This document shows positions 33,289 to 43,253 of a stretch of 64,000 bases of DNA, piece after piece (within the stretch, counting starts at the first letter, position 1; the number at the start of each line of letters is the position of its first letter). The translations under genes were made by a program, and so were the position numbers. The notes beneath the pieces are model-generated. The model did not search any database, was not told the origin of the DNA, and worked only from the letters and a program-made list of their open reading frames with translations. Source of the stretch: JAOAPY01 sp038237475 (GTDB lineage Bacteria > Acidobacteriota > Blastocatellia > Pyrinomonadales > Pyrinomonadaceae); NCBI GenBank assembly GCA_038237475.1, contig JBBRYS010000003.1:62001-126000 (forward strand). The letters run 5' to 3'.

Positions 33289-36200
33289 TCAGAACGATTG
33301 CGAGAACCGGAACTGTAACTGGCCTCGATTGAGCCGGTACACCGCCGGCGTACCATCAAAGCCTCCTCTGGGCCCTCGCTGTGGCACCAGGAACGACGGT
33401 GGATTAAGGAGATAGCCATAATCGACCGACAGCGCGCCGCCCAATGGTGTCTGAATGCGGAACCCGAGGCCCACCGTGTGTGTCCAATGCGAACGCAGAT
33501 TGATCGAATTGATCAATGAGAGCGTACTGGTGGTATCGGGTTTCTCGTGCCTGCCGAATAGATCGCCGACGCGGCGGAACACGTTGCCCCCGTCATAGAA
33601 CGGCACGATCTGAAGCTCCCTGGTCAACGGCACACGCGCTTCCAGATTCAATACCGCCAGCGCATTGCCACCTACGGGAACCGTGAACGGATTGAGAAAT
33701 ACTTCTTTCTTATCCTGGGTCAGAAAGCTTCCTTCCGTAACGACTGCCTGTCGAGGTCCCGCTTCCTCATAATTAAAGCCGCGCAGCGTGGTGGCGCCGC
33801 CCGAGTAAAACCTTTCGCTGATGGGAAGGGTGCGATCGATTTCATCGATCGTCCCGTTGCCGTCACGATCTCGCGGATTGAACATATTCGCCAAACCGAG
33901 CGTCAGGTTGCCGGCCAGCACTGTTTTGCGGAAGCCACGCAAGCGGTAATAGCGACGGTAGGAACCCTGAAATTTGCTGAACGAAACATTGCCACCAAGC
34001 TGGCGCAAAGCAAGCGAATAATCAGCGGTCAGAAAGTCGCCTCGGGTCGGATCTAATTGATTGTAACGGCACACTTCGCCGCCGTCTGCAGATGCTTCTT
34101 CCTTGGTGCCCGGGATACCGGGATCGCATCGTTCACGCGTATCGCGCGCAAATGAAAGTCCAAATCGAGATAGTCGCACCACCCGATCAGGTAACAGTAT
34201 GTCCTTAATTACCAGGCTCCGTAGATTCAGCAAGCGAACGTCCTCATAGATGTATCGTGCGAAGACAATCGAATGCTTTTTTTCGCTGAGACCACGTTGC
34301 GTCTCGACACTAAAAGTAAGCCGGTTAATGGTTGGCTGCCCGGTCTTGACACCAAACTGATCGACGGGATTTTTATTCGCATCCAGGCGCTGAACGATAC
34401 CCATCGTGCCGCGATCTATAGCCGAACGGAAGAAGCGGGTCACGGTGGAATCGCGACGATACTGTAACGAAAGCGTCAAGGGCGCGAACCGGTGAGTGCC
34501 GTAACGAGCAAAGCGAGGATCAAAATATTCAAACCGCAGCGATTGCTGCCGGCTACTGACGCGCAGGCGAATTGCACCTTGGCGCAGCTTGTTCATCAGG
34601 TTGACGTTGCTGAGTTCAAACAGCCCCAGCGGGCCGGTGTCTGTCGAGTAACCACCGCCATAATCCATTACGCGCGGCTTCTTTTCTTCGACATCAATGA
34701 TCACATCGCGCTTCTTGTAGCCGGCGCTCGTCTCGCCCGCCGGCTCGGTGTGAATCGTGACTTGCGCGTAGGCATCGGTCGTATAGAGGGTGCGCTCGGC
34801 TTCGTTGATACGTTCAGCCCGTAACAGTTGACCCGGCACGAGAGCCGCAGCTCGCGCTATCGCATCTCGTTTAGTCTGCTGTGTGCTCGCGCTGCCGCTC
34901 ACACCATTGACGATAATGCGATTGATGAAGACTTTGTCGCCTTCATTGCGAATGGTGTAAATAACCCGGACTTGTTCATCCTCACCTTTGTTCGGCAGGT
35001 CCACCAGCGAGGGAGCAATTTCGGCATCAATGTAACCATCGCGCGCGTAAAGGCTTTGCAGACTGTCCACGTCAACCCGGGCCATAGCACGCGAAAGAGG
35101 CGCGCCGGCAATCGTGCGCAATTCCTGGCGCAGGCGCTCTTCGGTGTAGATCTTATTGCCTCGTATCTCGACGCCGGCGACTCTCGTCAACGGTCCCTCG
35201 GTGACCTTGAAAGTAATGATCAAGTCTGATCCATTGATGCTCACGCCCTGAATTACCTGCACCTGAGATCGCCGATAGCCAAATTCGCGCATGTGGGCGG
35301 CAACGGCACGCTTATCCTGCTCGAGCAGCGCGAGGCTGGTATAGCCACGGCCATAAGCCAGGTAAGGAATGAAACCGAAGACGTTCGCTTTTTGCGATTT
35401 CAATTCGTCGGCGACATCTTCATAGGTCAACTTGTTGGTGCCGCTGATGCGAATGTCCGCGAGCGTGAAGCGGCGGCCACGCTCGACCTGGTAAGTGATC
35501 TCAACTTCGTGGTCGTTTAGTCCCTCAGGATTCAGCGTCTCGCAGGTTTCGCGAATTCCATTGTCAAGCTGATCGGGCAACGGCGGAATGACCTTGCAAA
35601 CAGGCGTCACCTCTGCAAAGAAGTATCCATCTTCCTGCAGCTTGTTGCGCAGGCGACGCGCCCCTTCGACGATCGCAGATTGATCAATATTGCCCTCGCG
35701 TTTCACCGGCAGCAGGTCGCGGGCCTGCTTGTCACCAATCTTAAAGTTTTCGACCGTGACATTGACCTTTGGCCCGACCGCGCCGGTCAACGAGACGGTT
35801 ATCTGGTTCTTCTCGACATCCCGCTCGATGCGCGCGTCTGCTAACAAGGGCGCGAGGTAATCACGGCTAATGACTGCCTGACGGATGTGAGTGATGTCCT
35901 CGCTCAGAGCCTGACGGGTAAAGGGCACTCCGGGCTGGAGCCCAAGCGTGGGACGGACTGCACTCGGGTCAAAGCCTTTAATGTCGATGTTGAATGCTGC
36001 CACACGGCTCGCTTCGCCGGGCACGATACGATACAAGACCGTTGCCCGAGTGCCACTGCTATCAAGCTGCTGCGAAGACTCAACTGTTGCATTGAAGTAA
36101 CCTCGGTCTCTCAGGTAACCCTGAATCTCATCGACATTGCGCAGCACGGACTGCCGGGAAGCGCGCGCCCCGGGTCGAATCAAGTTGAGTCGCGCTCGAA

Positions 36201-36753
36201 TCTCATCCGTGGAGATGGGCGCGCCATTGGCCAGTCCGACATTCAATTGGATATCAGCGACTATCACCTGGCGCTGAACGATGAAGCGAACGCGTAACGG
36301 CCCTTTCCGCCCGGCGATCTCGGTGACTTCGACGCGAGCTGATGCAACGCGTCCGGAATCGAAGAGGGCCTGCAGTGAATCACGCACTCGCACAGCCGAA
36401 TACTCGCTGTTGGGCGAAACTCTTAGCATCACCAGAAATTCAGCCTCGACCGCATCGTCGGCCGGGGAACCTTCCAGGACTATTTCGACGGAGGCGATAG
36501 TGCGTCCGTCGTAATCACCATTATTGGCAAAACCCGCGCCTTCATTCTTAATCGTCCGTGAAAGAACCGTAGGATCGTCCGAGGTTAATAACGTATTGGC
36601 TTCCGCTGGTCGTGCCCCCAACCCCAGCAGGAAGGCAACACAAAACCACGCACTTGCTAGGGACAAGCAGCATCTGGCTTTCGTCTTAGCCCGCCCCAGG
36701 TTCGTTAGTGGCCAGTGTCCCGGCAACTTGTCTCTGATCGCACCCTCGCTCAA
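33289..36753 (-). CDS. BamA/TamA-family outer-membrane insertase with many POTRA domains
   Basis: A 1154-residue protein with a signal-peptide-like N-terminus (AWFCVAFLLGLGARPAEA). POTRA-like segments follow between about residues 60 and 700 (IASVEIVLEGSPADDAVEAE..., VNVTVENFKIGDK, FTLADIRISGTNKLTYEDV, RVAGVEIRGNKIYTEERL, VFINRIIVNGVSGSA). A D15/Omp85 barrel of about 400 residues ends in QLQFRFSQSF with the terminal Phe. BamA has five POTRAs and TamA three; there is room here for about seven or eight. It overlaps the TamB stop by 4 bp (ATGA), so it is translationally coupled and TamA-like in context but larger than either family. Confidence 0.88.
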   Translation of the reverse strand: MSEGAIRDKLPGHWPLTNLGRAKTKARCCLSLASAWFCVAFLLGLGARPAEANTLLTSDDPTVLSRTIKNEGAGFANNGDYDGRTIASVEIVLEGSPADDAVEAEFLVMLRVSPNSEYSAVRVRDSLQALFDSGRVASARVEVTEIAGRKGPLRVRFIVQRQVIVADIQLNVGLANGAPISTDEIRARLNLIRPGARASRQSVLRNVDEIQGYLRDRGYFNATVESSQQLDSSGTRATVLYRIVPGEASRVAAFNIDIKGFDPSAVRPTLGLQPGVPFTRQALSEDITHIRQAVISRDYLAPLLADARIERDVEKNQITVSLTGAVGPKVNVTVENFKIGDKQARDLLPVKREGNIDQSAIVEGARRLRNKLQEDGYFFAEVTPVCKVIPPLPDQLDNGIRETCETLNPEGLNDHEVEITYQVERGRRFTLADIRISGTNKLTYEDVADELKSQKANVFGFIPYLAYGRGYTSLALLEQDKRAVAAHMREFGYRRSQVQVIQGVSINGSDLIITFKVTEGPLTRVAGVEIRGNKIYTEERLRQELRTIAGAPLSRAMARVDVDSLQSLYARDGYIDAEIAPSLVDLPNKGEDEQVRVIYTIRNEGDKVFINRIIVNGVSGSASTQQTKRDAIARAAALVPGQLLRAERINEAERTLYTTDAYAQVTIHTEPAGETSAGYKKRDVIIDVEEKKPRVMDYGGGYSTDTGPLGLFELSNVNLMNKLRQGAIRLRVSSRQQSLRFEYFDPRFARYGTHRFAPLTLSLQYRRDSTVTRFFRSAIDRGTMGIVQRLDANKNPVDQFGVKTGQPTINRLTFSVETQRGLSEKKHSIVFARYIYEDVRLLNLRSLVIKDILLPDRVVRLSRFGLSFARDTRERCDPGIPGTKEEASADGGEVCRYNQLDPTRGDFLTADYSLALRQLGGNVSFSKFQGSYRRYYRLRGFRKTVLAGNLTLGLANMFNPRDRDGNGTIDEIDRTLPISERFYSGGATTLRGFNYEEAGPRQAVVTEGSFLTQDKKEVFLNPFTVPVGGNALAVLNLEARVPLTRELQIVPFYDGGNVFRRVGDLFGRHEKPDTTSTLSLINSINLRSHWTHTVGLGFRIQTPLGGALSVDYGYLLNPPSFLVPQRGPRGGFDGTPAVYRLNRGQLQFRFSQSF

Positions 36754-39700
36754 AATCTTTTCCTGAATCGAATCTCGAAACTAAAACTGTTATTGCGGGA
36801 GCTTAGTTGCTGCGTCGATGCCTGTTCATATTGCGCAATGAAAGACAACCGATCCGAAAGGCGATATTCAACCGCCAGTATCTGGTTCGGGTCAGACGTC
36901 ACGTTGGTTGAATAGGTCACCGACAATTCCTTGCTGATCCGCTTGCCCACGGTCAAACGTGCGCCAGGATTGGCTCCCGAGCGTCCGCCGATCACCGGAT
37001 TGATCTCAAAACGGCTTAAACCAAACAGCTTGCTGGTCGCGCGTTGAGCCGGGGCATTAATCAAAGCGTCGGTCAGGAGGCTGGTAGCCGTGCCGAGTCC
37101 TGAAGAGGCGACGGCAGACGTACTGGTATCACCGGAGGACAGCGTGCCGGTCGTGATCAGCGAAACGACATCAGCCTGGGGCAGGGCCGGCTCGGATCGC
37201 ACTGCTGCCTGTGGTTGTGAAAGAGGTCCCGTCAAATCGATGATGACGCGATATCCGCGTATCTCCGATTCAGCTTCAATATTAACGATGGGGTCTGCGC
37301 CACGCCGCGGCGGCAGATCCATGAAGGCCCGTTTGATCTCATAGCGATCGCTGCGGAAAGTTAAAGTTCCACTGCTGGCTGTTATCCGGCCGGCGATAAC
37401 CGGATCCTTGATTGGACCATTGATTTGCAGCGAGACTGAGCCGACCAGATCGGCCAGATTATTACGCACTACCAGGGCATTGCGCCCTTCAACTCTCAGG
37501 TCCGCGAAGCGTGCAGTACGAACGAACGAAATCTCACCACCTTCTTCGATCGACTCCTGGCGCCGATTTATCAGGTCCGCGAGCTCAATATCTTTGACGT
37601 ATTCAGCGCGGATCAGATTGACGACACCGCTGATCAGCTGCTCGTTCGCATCACCCTTGATCTCTACGTCCGCATCGAGGGTTGAGCTGAAATCCTGTGG
37701 GAAAGGCGCAGTGACGTTGTCTGCATGCACGCTCAGGAGGAATCGACTAAAGGTGACGCCATCGAGCAATGCGCCACCCGAAGCGGTTACCCTCCCGCCG
37801 CCCAGCGTGCCGGCGAAGGATTCTATCTGGGCCTGGTCAGCGGTGAAGCGGAGTACCGACTTAATGTTTGACACCTGCCAGCGATCGTTGCCCACCAGGG
37901 CAGCAACCGACGCACCGTTCAGCGAGGCCGTTCCGTTAACCCTGGGCTGTTCGAAACTGCCGTTGACTCGGACTGCGATATCCGCCGTTCCTGATAAAAA
38001 GACGTCAGGCGACAGACCATTGAGCACGCGAAGATTCAGCCGGCCATTGACACCCAACGTTTGTTTGCCGCCTGAGGCAACTGCCAGGGCGCCGTCAAGC
38101 GTGATGTTCGTGCCAGTGCCGGTAAGCTGAGCGCGATCGAAGATGAGTTCGTTCGCCGTCAGTCGCACTTCAAAGGGTGCGGTCGCGGATAGGGCTATGT
38201 CTTCAACCCGAAAACTGAGTTCGGAAAAATTGGCAGTGCCGCGCAAACCTTCCAGGGTGGGATAACCATCTTCGTCAAGCAGGTTTCCGCTCGCTTTAAT
38301 TGTTCCAGTCGCACGTCCCGTCAACTTAACGTTTGCGTTCGGCAGGGCAATGGCCAGAATTTGAGTTAGATCGGCGCCGTTGAAAGTCGAATCAATAGTT
38401 GCGGGCAATAGATCGTTGGAAAGATCCACCCGCGCGTTGACGGTTTGCGCCTGGCCAAAAATACCGGTTGTGAAAGTAACGTTGAGCTGTTTGTTCTCCG
38501 TTCGTCCGACCAGCGCCAGTGTTCCCAGCGAGCGTCCGTTGAGATTTACGTCCTTGCCCTGTCCATCAAAAGTAATCTGGTAAGAAGAGAAATCCTTCTC
38601 GGTGTAATTGCCGGTGATGTGCGCGCTTATATCGGCCGTACCCGTAAGATTTTGCAGCCCCGGTTTACCTGACAAGGCCGCGAGGCGGCTCAGCTGAATA
38701 CTCTCCGCATTTGCTTTCAAATCCACTAACTTCGTAGCGTCGTCAAAGCTGCCGCTGGCGGTAATGTGACCCGCAGCAAAGCGGCCGTCGACGCTTTCCA
38801 GGTTCACCTTCGAGCCGTTGAAAGTGGCGCGTGCGGTCAGGCTTTCAAAAGGTTCTCCGGCGAGTTTGCCGGCGGCAAAGGTCAACTCAGCCGAACCGTT
38901 CATTGCTTTCGGCAGGCCCGTAATTGCGACATGTCCGGAAAGATCTGATTGTGTGTCCCCGAGGCGCTCTCTTGTATCCTTACTTAGCGGCAGCACCGCC
39001 AAAAGCAGAGCAGCGTTGGCCCGATCAAGTATCGCGTCGACTGAAATATTGTTTTCACCCGCGCGCGGTGCATTGAGGCTGAACTGAATTCCTCCGCCAT
39101 CGTGCTCGCTGAGTTTCCCATCGGCAATGCGAAATTCAGTTTGCGTAGCCACGAGGGAAGCGCTCAAAGCTCCCAGGTCGGTGCCATTTATCACCAGCGA
39201 TCCCAGCGACACTTTGCCGTCAAAGTCGGGCGAACTGAGACTGCCGCGCACGGTTCCGTTGAACGCAAATGCGCCTCGCAGTTCCAATCCATATTGATTT
39301 ATCTGGTCCTCGAGATCCGGTAGAGCACCCGAAGAAATCACCACACGCTGAAGTTCAGAAGCATCGGTCGAGTTGAGATCGATGGTCAGATCTGAATCGC
39401 CCTCAAAAGAAAAACGCCCGCCCGCTTTCAAGTGCGTGGCCGCGGTTTGTAAATCGACGCGGTCAATCTGGAAAAGTCCGCGCGTCGCGCGCAGTGACAC
39501 CTCGCCCGAGATTGGAGTACGGTCCGCTTGCTCCGCACCGGTCTCGGCGGTGAACTGCGTACTGAGGCTACCCGATGCTTTCTTAATGTCCATTCCGGGG
39601 AAGGAAAGGTCCACGTTGCCGGCGGCCTTTCCCGCCAGGGGCACGGCCGCACCGGCCAGCATTGTTATTGGGGTGGCCACGTCAACGCCGGAAAAGCTCG

Positions 39701-41648
39701 CCACAACTTTCGAGTTACCTGATCGCGTCAGAGCGATGGTGGCATTGCCGTGCACACCGCCGGAGAACAGATCGGCACTGAAGTCATTGAGTTGTAGTTG
39801 ACCGCTGGTTGCGACCACTGCAGCCCTGGCGCCGCCGAGCTTCATCTGGCCCAACACACCCCCGCCGATGCTTAGGTCCGCGCTGGCGCGATAACGCCCC
39901 GAAGGTTCGAGGACAAACACAGGCTTCGCCAGTTTCAGATCCTCAAGTTCTCCGTCAACAAGCTTCACGTTGCCGGGGGTAATGTCCGCGGTTGACCCTT
40001 CGACGCGGCCGCCCCGCACTGACAGGCGGACTCCGGCAATATTAAAGCTCGCCACGGTGGCGCCTTGAGCGTTGAGGCCGCCGACAAGAATTTCCCTGAT
40101 GTTGAAGGTCGTGACGCCACCATCACCCTGAAACACAACAGAATTCGCCGTGACGTCTTTTAAACGAGCCCCTGAGGCGATGACTTCCCCCGTCTTCACG
40201 CTCGCAATCGAACCGCTGGTCGCGCCCGCGGCACTGCGGAAACGCAAGTCGGAGGCAGCCAGACCGCTCACTCTCGCGCCGGATGAAGTTAGCCCGTTGG
40301 CCGTGAAACGACTGGACGACCCAGTGATGGTCCCGTTTTTAATTTCTGCGCGCGCGTCATGCAGGATCAGTCCAGTGATGGTAGTGCCGTAACTTCGCTC
40401 CGCCGCCGCCCGCAGTTCACCCACCCAGCGAAAGTCTGAACCTGTGCCCATGACGTTGCCGGCCAACTGCACACTATTGAGTTGAAAGTCCCCGGCCGCC
40501 AGCAACGCAACCACAGCGTTGCCGCTTATGTCGTACGACTTGCCCTGACCTGATCCGGTGGCATTAACATTCAATCCCTGCAGCCGCACGTTGTCTGCCG
40601 CCAGGGCGTCCGACTTGATATTGCCCTGCAGTTTGTAACTGTCGCCTTCGCCGCTGACGGTACCGGCGAAATTACCTGCGCCCCGCAAAGTCGCAACTGT
40701 TTGTAACAAGTCAGATAGTTGAGTCAGATCGACGCTGGAAGTGACTTTCATTTGATAGCGCAACGCGCGCCAATCATCCATCGTGCCTGACAGTTGCGCT
40801 TCCGCGATCGGCGAACGAAGCACCAGCTCCTGGATTTCAGCACGCTCATGATTAATGCGCGCCTTTAGGCCAACACCGATGTCATTCACCGGCCGCCCGT
40901 CATAAACAAACGTTGAGTTGGATAGTCCCAGTGTGATCCGGTTCATGGCGCTTTCGGCCGGTGCATTCGCATCGTCGGGATCGATGGTCAGGTTCAAATT
41001 GCGGCCTTCACCGGAAAGAGAATGCAACGCATCCCCATAGTGAATGAGGGAGTTTTTGATCTCGATATGAGCCGTGGAATAGGAGAAAAGAATTCGCTTA
41101 TTAGTTTCAGGCTCCGGCAACCGAAGATTGCGGAAATTTGATCGCCCCTGCTCGTCAAAATCCACCCAAACTTCGAGACCTTCTATTTTGAGGTCTTTCA
41201 GATCGATCTGCCGGCGGAGATTTAAAGCATAAAGGTCCTGGATGCGAATGGCCGCAACCATGCGATCGATTTTTCCCAGCTTCGCCCCACTGGACGCGTC
41301 AAAAAGTTCGATACCGTCAATTTCGACACTTCCCGGCGGCAGGCTCGCATGAAACGTCTTGATCTCAGCGCGTATGCCGTACCTGGCAAAATCACTTTTG
41401 ATCTGACTCACCAGGTAGCGATCAACAAAACCGAGGCGATAGACGACGAAAGCGATCAGCACGAGGGCGACAATTCCGACTACGAAACCAAGCGCTGTAA
41501 TCACGGCGTTGCGCCGGGTCAGATAACGACGGCGTCTGCCCGGCGGAGTGCGAGGCTTGGTCCGCTGCGCGTCTTGCTCCACTGCAGCGGCAGACGGTTC
41601 AGCTCCGGTTGATTGCGGAGCGCGGTCGTCGTTATCGTTCGCTGGCAT
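36750..41648 (-). CDS. tamB: TamB-like translocation/assembly module protein (DUF490)
   Basis: A 1632-residue protein with one N-terminal membrane helix (VITALGFVVGIVALVLIAFVVYRL). Then comes a very long beta-rich, repetitive region typical of TamB/AsmA-like lipid-transfer bridges (repeated G-V-x-GxATVxG, VNGTASLNGASVAALVG). The C-terminal DUF490 domain (LSVHADNVTAPFPQ... to SFEIRFRKRF) ends in the conserved KRF. In E. coli TamB spans the periplasm and pairs with TamA, and it is linked to lipid or outer-membrane protein transport. It is coupled by a 4-bp overlap to the BamA/TamA-family gene. Confidence 0.92.
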   Translation of the reverse strand: MPANDNDDRAPQSTGAEPSAAAVEQDAQRTKPRTPPGRRRRYLTRRNAVITALGFVVGIVALVLIAFVVYRLGFVDRYLVSQIKSDFARYGIRAEIKTFHASLPPGSVEIDGIELFDASSGAKLGKIDRMVAAIRIQDLYALNLRRQIDLKDLKIEGLEVWVDFDEQGRSNFRNLRLPEPETNKRILFSYSTAHIEIKNSLIHYGDALHSLSGEGRNLNLTIDPDDANAPAESAMNRITLGLSNSTFVYDGRPVNDIGVGLKARINHERAEIQELVLRSPIAEAQLSGTMDDWRALRYQMKVTSSVDLTQLSDLLQTVATLRGAGNFAGTVSGEGDSYKLQGNIKSDALAADNVRLQGLNVNATGSGQGKSYDISGNAVVALLAAGDFQLNSVQLAGNVMGTGSDFRWVGELRAAAERSYGTTITGLILHDARAEIKNGTITGSSSRFTANGLTSSGARVSGLAASDLRFRSAAGATSGSIASVKTGEVIASGARLKDVTANSVVFQGDGGVTTFNIREILVGGLNAQGATVASFNIAGVRLSVRGGRVEGSTADITPGNVKLVDGELEDLKLAKPVFVLEPSGRYRASADLSIGGGVLGQMKLGGARAAVVATSGQLQLNDFSADLFSGGVHGNATIALTRSGNSKVVASFSGVDVATPITMLAGAAVPLAGKAAGNVDLSFPGMDIKKASGSLSTQFTAETGAEQADRTPISGEVSLRATRGLFQIDRVDLQTAATHLKAGGRFSFEGDSDLTIDLNSTDASELQRVVISSGALPDLEDQINQYGLELRGAFAFNGTVRGSLSSPDFDGKVSLGSLVINGTDLGALSASLVATQTEFRIADGKLSEHDGGGIQFSLNAPRAGENNISVDAILDRANAALLLAVLPLSKDTRERLGDTQSDLSGHVAITGLPKAMNGSAELTFAAGKLAGEPFESLTARATFNGSKVNLESVDGRFAAGHITASGSFDDATKLVDLKANAESIQLSRLAALSGKPGLQNLTGTADISAHITGNYTEKDFSSYQITFDGQGKDVNLNGRSLGTLALVGRTENKQLNVTFTTGIFGQAQTVNARVDLSNDLLPATIDSTFNGADLTQILAIALPNANVKLTGRATGTIKASGNLLDEDGYPTLEGLRGTANFSELSFRVEDIALSATAPFEVRLTANELIFDRAQLTGTGTNITLDGALAVASGGKQTLGVNGRLNLRVLNGLSPDVFLSGTADIAVRVNGSFEQPRVNGTASLNGASVAALVGNDRWQVSNIKSVLRFTADQAQIESFAGTLGGGRVTASGGALLDGVTFSRFLLSVHADNVTAPFPQDFSSTLDADVEIKGDANEQLISGVVNLIRAEYVKDIELADLINRRQESIEEGGEISFVRTARFADLRVEGRNALVVRNNLADLVGSVSLQINGPIKDPVIAGRITASSGTLTFRSDRYEIKRAFMDLPPRRGADPIVNIEAESEIRGYRVIIDLTGPLSQPQAAVRSEPALPQADVVSLITTGTLSSGDTSTSAVASSGLGTATSLLTDALINAPAQRATSKLFGLSRFEINPVIGGRSGANPGARLTVGKRISKELSVTYSTNVTSDPNQILAVEYRLSDRLSFIAQYEQASTQQLSSRNNSFSFEIRFRKRF

Positions 41649-41668
41649 AAGCTGCGTTTCCAGAAGCC

Positions 41669-41682
41669 ACCCGCCGGCGGGT
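41669..41682. repeat. 14-bp perfect palindrome upstream of tamB
   Basis: ACCCGCCGGCGGGT lies 21 bp before the tamB start. It may be a regulator site or a stem in the leader; nothing else in this 169-bp gap is recognisable. Confidence 0.3.
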
Positions 41683-41817
41683 AGTTGAGCCCTGTGGGGC
41701 TGCCAAAATTAGATAAAGGGAGAAACCCGAATGCTAAAGGCGGGCCCAGTGAAAATCAAGGGGGCGTAATCCCCGGGCCCGTGATCCATTCCTGCCATTG
41801 GACCGCTGTCCTGACCG

Positions 41818-43017
41818 TCAGAATGGTTTTTCTGCAGTCACACCTGTGACCTCTTCAGGGTCCGGCTTAACTTCGCCCAGGTGTGCAGGCTGACCCAGGT
41901 ATACATTGCCAACTACTTCGAGTGCGAAGCCTTCGAGAGCGGCAACTTTGGGGGGATGATTTGTCAGCAGTACGATCCGGCGCAGGCCGAGCTCATGAAG
42001 AATCTGCGCACCGATTCCATAGTCGCGATTCAATCCGTAGCCCGTTTCAACACTCGCGTCACGCTTACGTAAATCGCGCTCCTGCATCAGGGCATAAGTC
42101 CGCAGCTGGTGGATCAGATCCAGACTATGCTCGCGCTGGCGCAGATACAGCACGACGCCCTGACCGGCAGCGGCAATCTTTTCCAGGGCGGTGTGTAATT
42201 GGAATCCCGTGTCATCGATCAATGAACCGAACATGTCACAGGTAACGTTTTCGGTATGCACGCGAACCAGCACCGGCTCGTCGGTTTCCACATTGCCCAT
42301 CACCATCGCCAGATGCACATCGCCGTTAATGACATTCTCGTAAGCGATGGCGCGGAATTTTCCATAAACTGTCGGCAAATCAGTTTCAACCACGCGGCGC
42401 ACCAGCATCTCTTTGCTGATGCGATAGCGCACGAGATCAGCGACGCGGACCATCTTCAGATTATGCTGGGCGGAAAATTCCTCTAACTCGCGCAGCCGAG
42501 CCATGGTGCCATCCTCGTTCATGATCTCGCAGATTACTCCGGCCGGATAAAGGCCGGCGATGCGTGCCAGATCAACGCTGGCTTCGGTCTGCCCGGGACG
42601 CACCAGCACGCCACCGTTCTTAGCGCGTAAGGGAAAGATGTGGCCCGGCCGAGCGAGATCCTGTGGACGCGTCTGCGAATCGACGGCCACCATAATCGTC
42701 GCGGCGCGATCCGCAGCAGAGATGCCCGTAGTCACCCCTTTGCGAGCGTCGATCGAAACCGTAAAGGCGGTGCCGTGGTTGGAGGTATTATCAGCCACCT
42801 GCGTAGTTAAATGCAGGTCATCACATCTTTCTTCAGTAAGCGGCAGACAGATCAATCCTCGAGCGTGCCGCGCCATGAAATTGATAATTTCCGGCGTCAC
42901 CTTCTCAGCCGCGCAGACCAGATCGCCTTCGTTCTCGCGATCTTCGTCGTCAATGATAATGACCATGCGGCCTTCGCGAATTTCGGCGACGGCTTGTTCA
43001 ATACTGGCAAACGACAT
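41818..43017 (-). CDS. ribBA: RibBA-type protein: DHBP synthase with degenerate GTP cyclohydrolase II half
   Basis: A 399-residue fusion. Residues 1-200 are a full 3,4-dihydroxy-2-butanone-4-phosphate synthase (DDEDRENEGDLV, ARGLICLPLTEERCDDL, NHGTAFTVSIDARKGVTTGISAADRAATI, ICEIMNEDGTMAR). Residues 205-399 align to GTP cyclohydrolase II but lack its three zinc-binding Cys: SEC is TEN (Asn257), and RCDCG is IDDTG (Asp268, Thr270). The LRQEGRGIGL signature has become LRQREHSLDL. The DHBP function should be intact and the cyclohydrolase function lost, as in the RibBX-type proteins reported elsewhere. Another GCH-II would then be needed somewhere in the genome. It follows ribE, with a 236-bp gap. 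Confidence 0.9.
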   Translation of the reverse strand: MSFASIEQAVAEIREGRMVIIIDDEDRENEGDLVCAAEKVTPEIINFMARHARGLICLPLTEERCDDLHLTTQVADNTSNHGTAFTVSIDARKGVTTGISAADRAATIMVAVDSQTRPQDLARPGHIFPLRAKNGGVLVRPGQTEASVDLARIAGLYPAGVICEIMNEDGTMARLRELEEFSAQHNLKMVRVADLVRYRISKEMLVRRVVETDLPTVYGKFRAIAYENVINGDVHLAMVMGNVETDEPVLVRVHTENVTCDMFGSLIDDTGFQLHTALEKIAAAGQGVVLYLRQREHSLDLIHQLRTYALMQERDLRKRDASVETGYGLNRDYGIGAQILHELGLRRIVLLTNHPPKVAALEGFALEVVGNVYLGQPAHLGEVKPDPEEVTGVTAEKPF

Positions 43018-43253
43018 GTGCTGGCTCAGACATCCCTATCTCAGGCTGCGATTTCCCAGCTATGTTAACCCAAAAAGTGGCGCTTCGTCCCGCCACCAAG
43101 CAGCCAAGGGCCCGGAATGTCCCAGCCGGCGATTCCTCAGACTAAAAAGGGCACTTAAGGCATTGGGGGAAAGATCTCGAAGTACTTAGCGATCGCGAGG
43201 CGTTCGGATGCGGTGCGTCTACAGCTTGATCCCGAAGGCGGAGTGCTAAGCGA

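Noticed and set aside
43018..43253. Possible FMN riboswitch in the gap ahead of ribBA.
   Set aside because: I looked for the conserved RFN blocks (AGGGGC-type and ACCGGCGGT-type) and did not find them on the minus strand.
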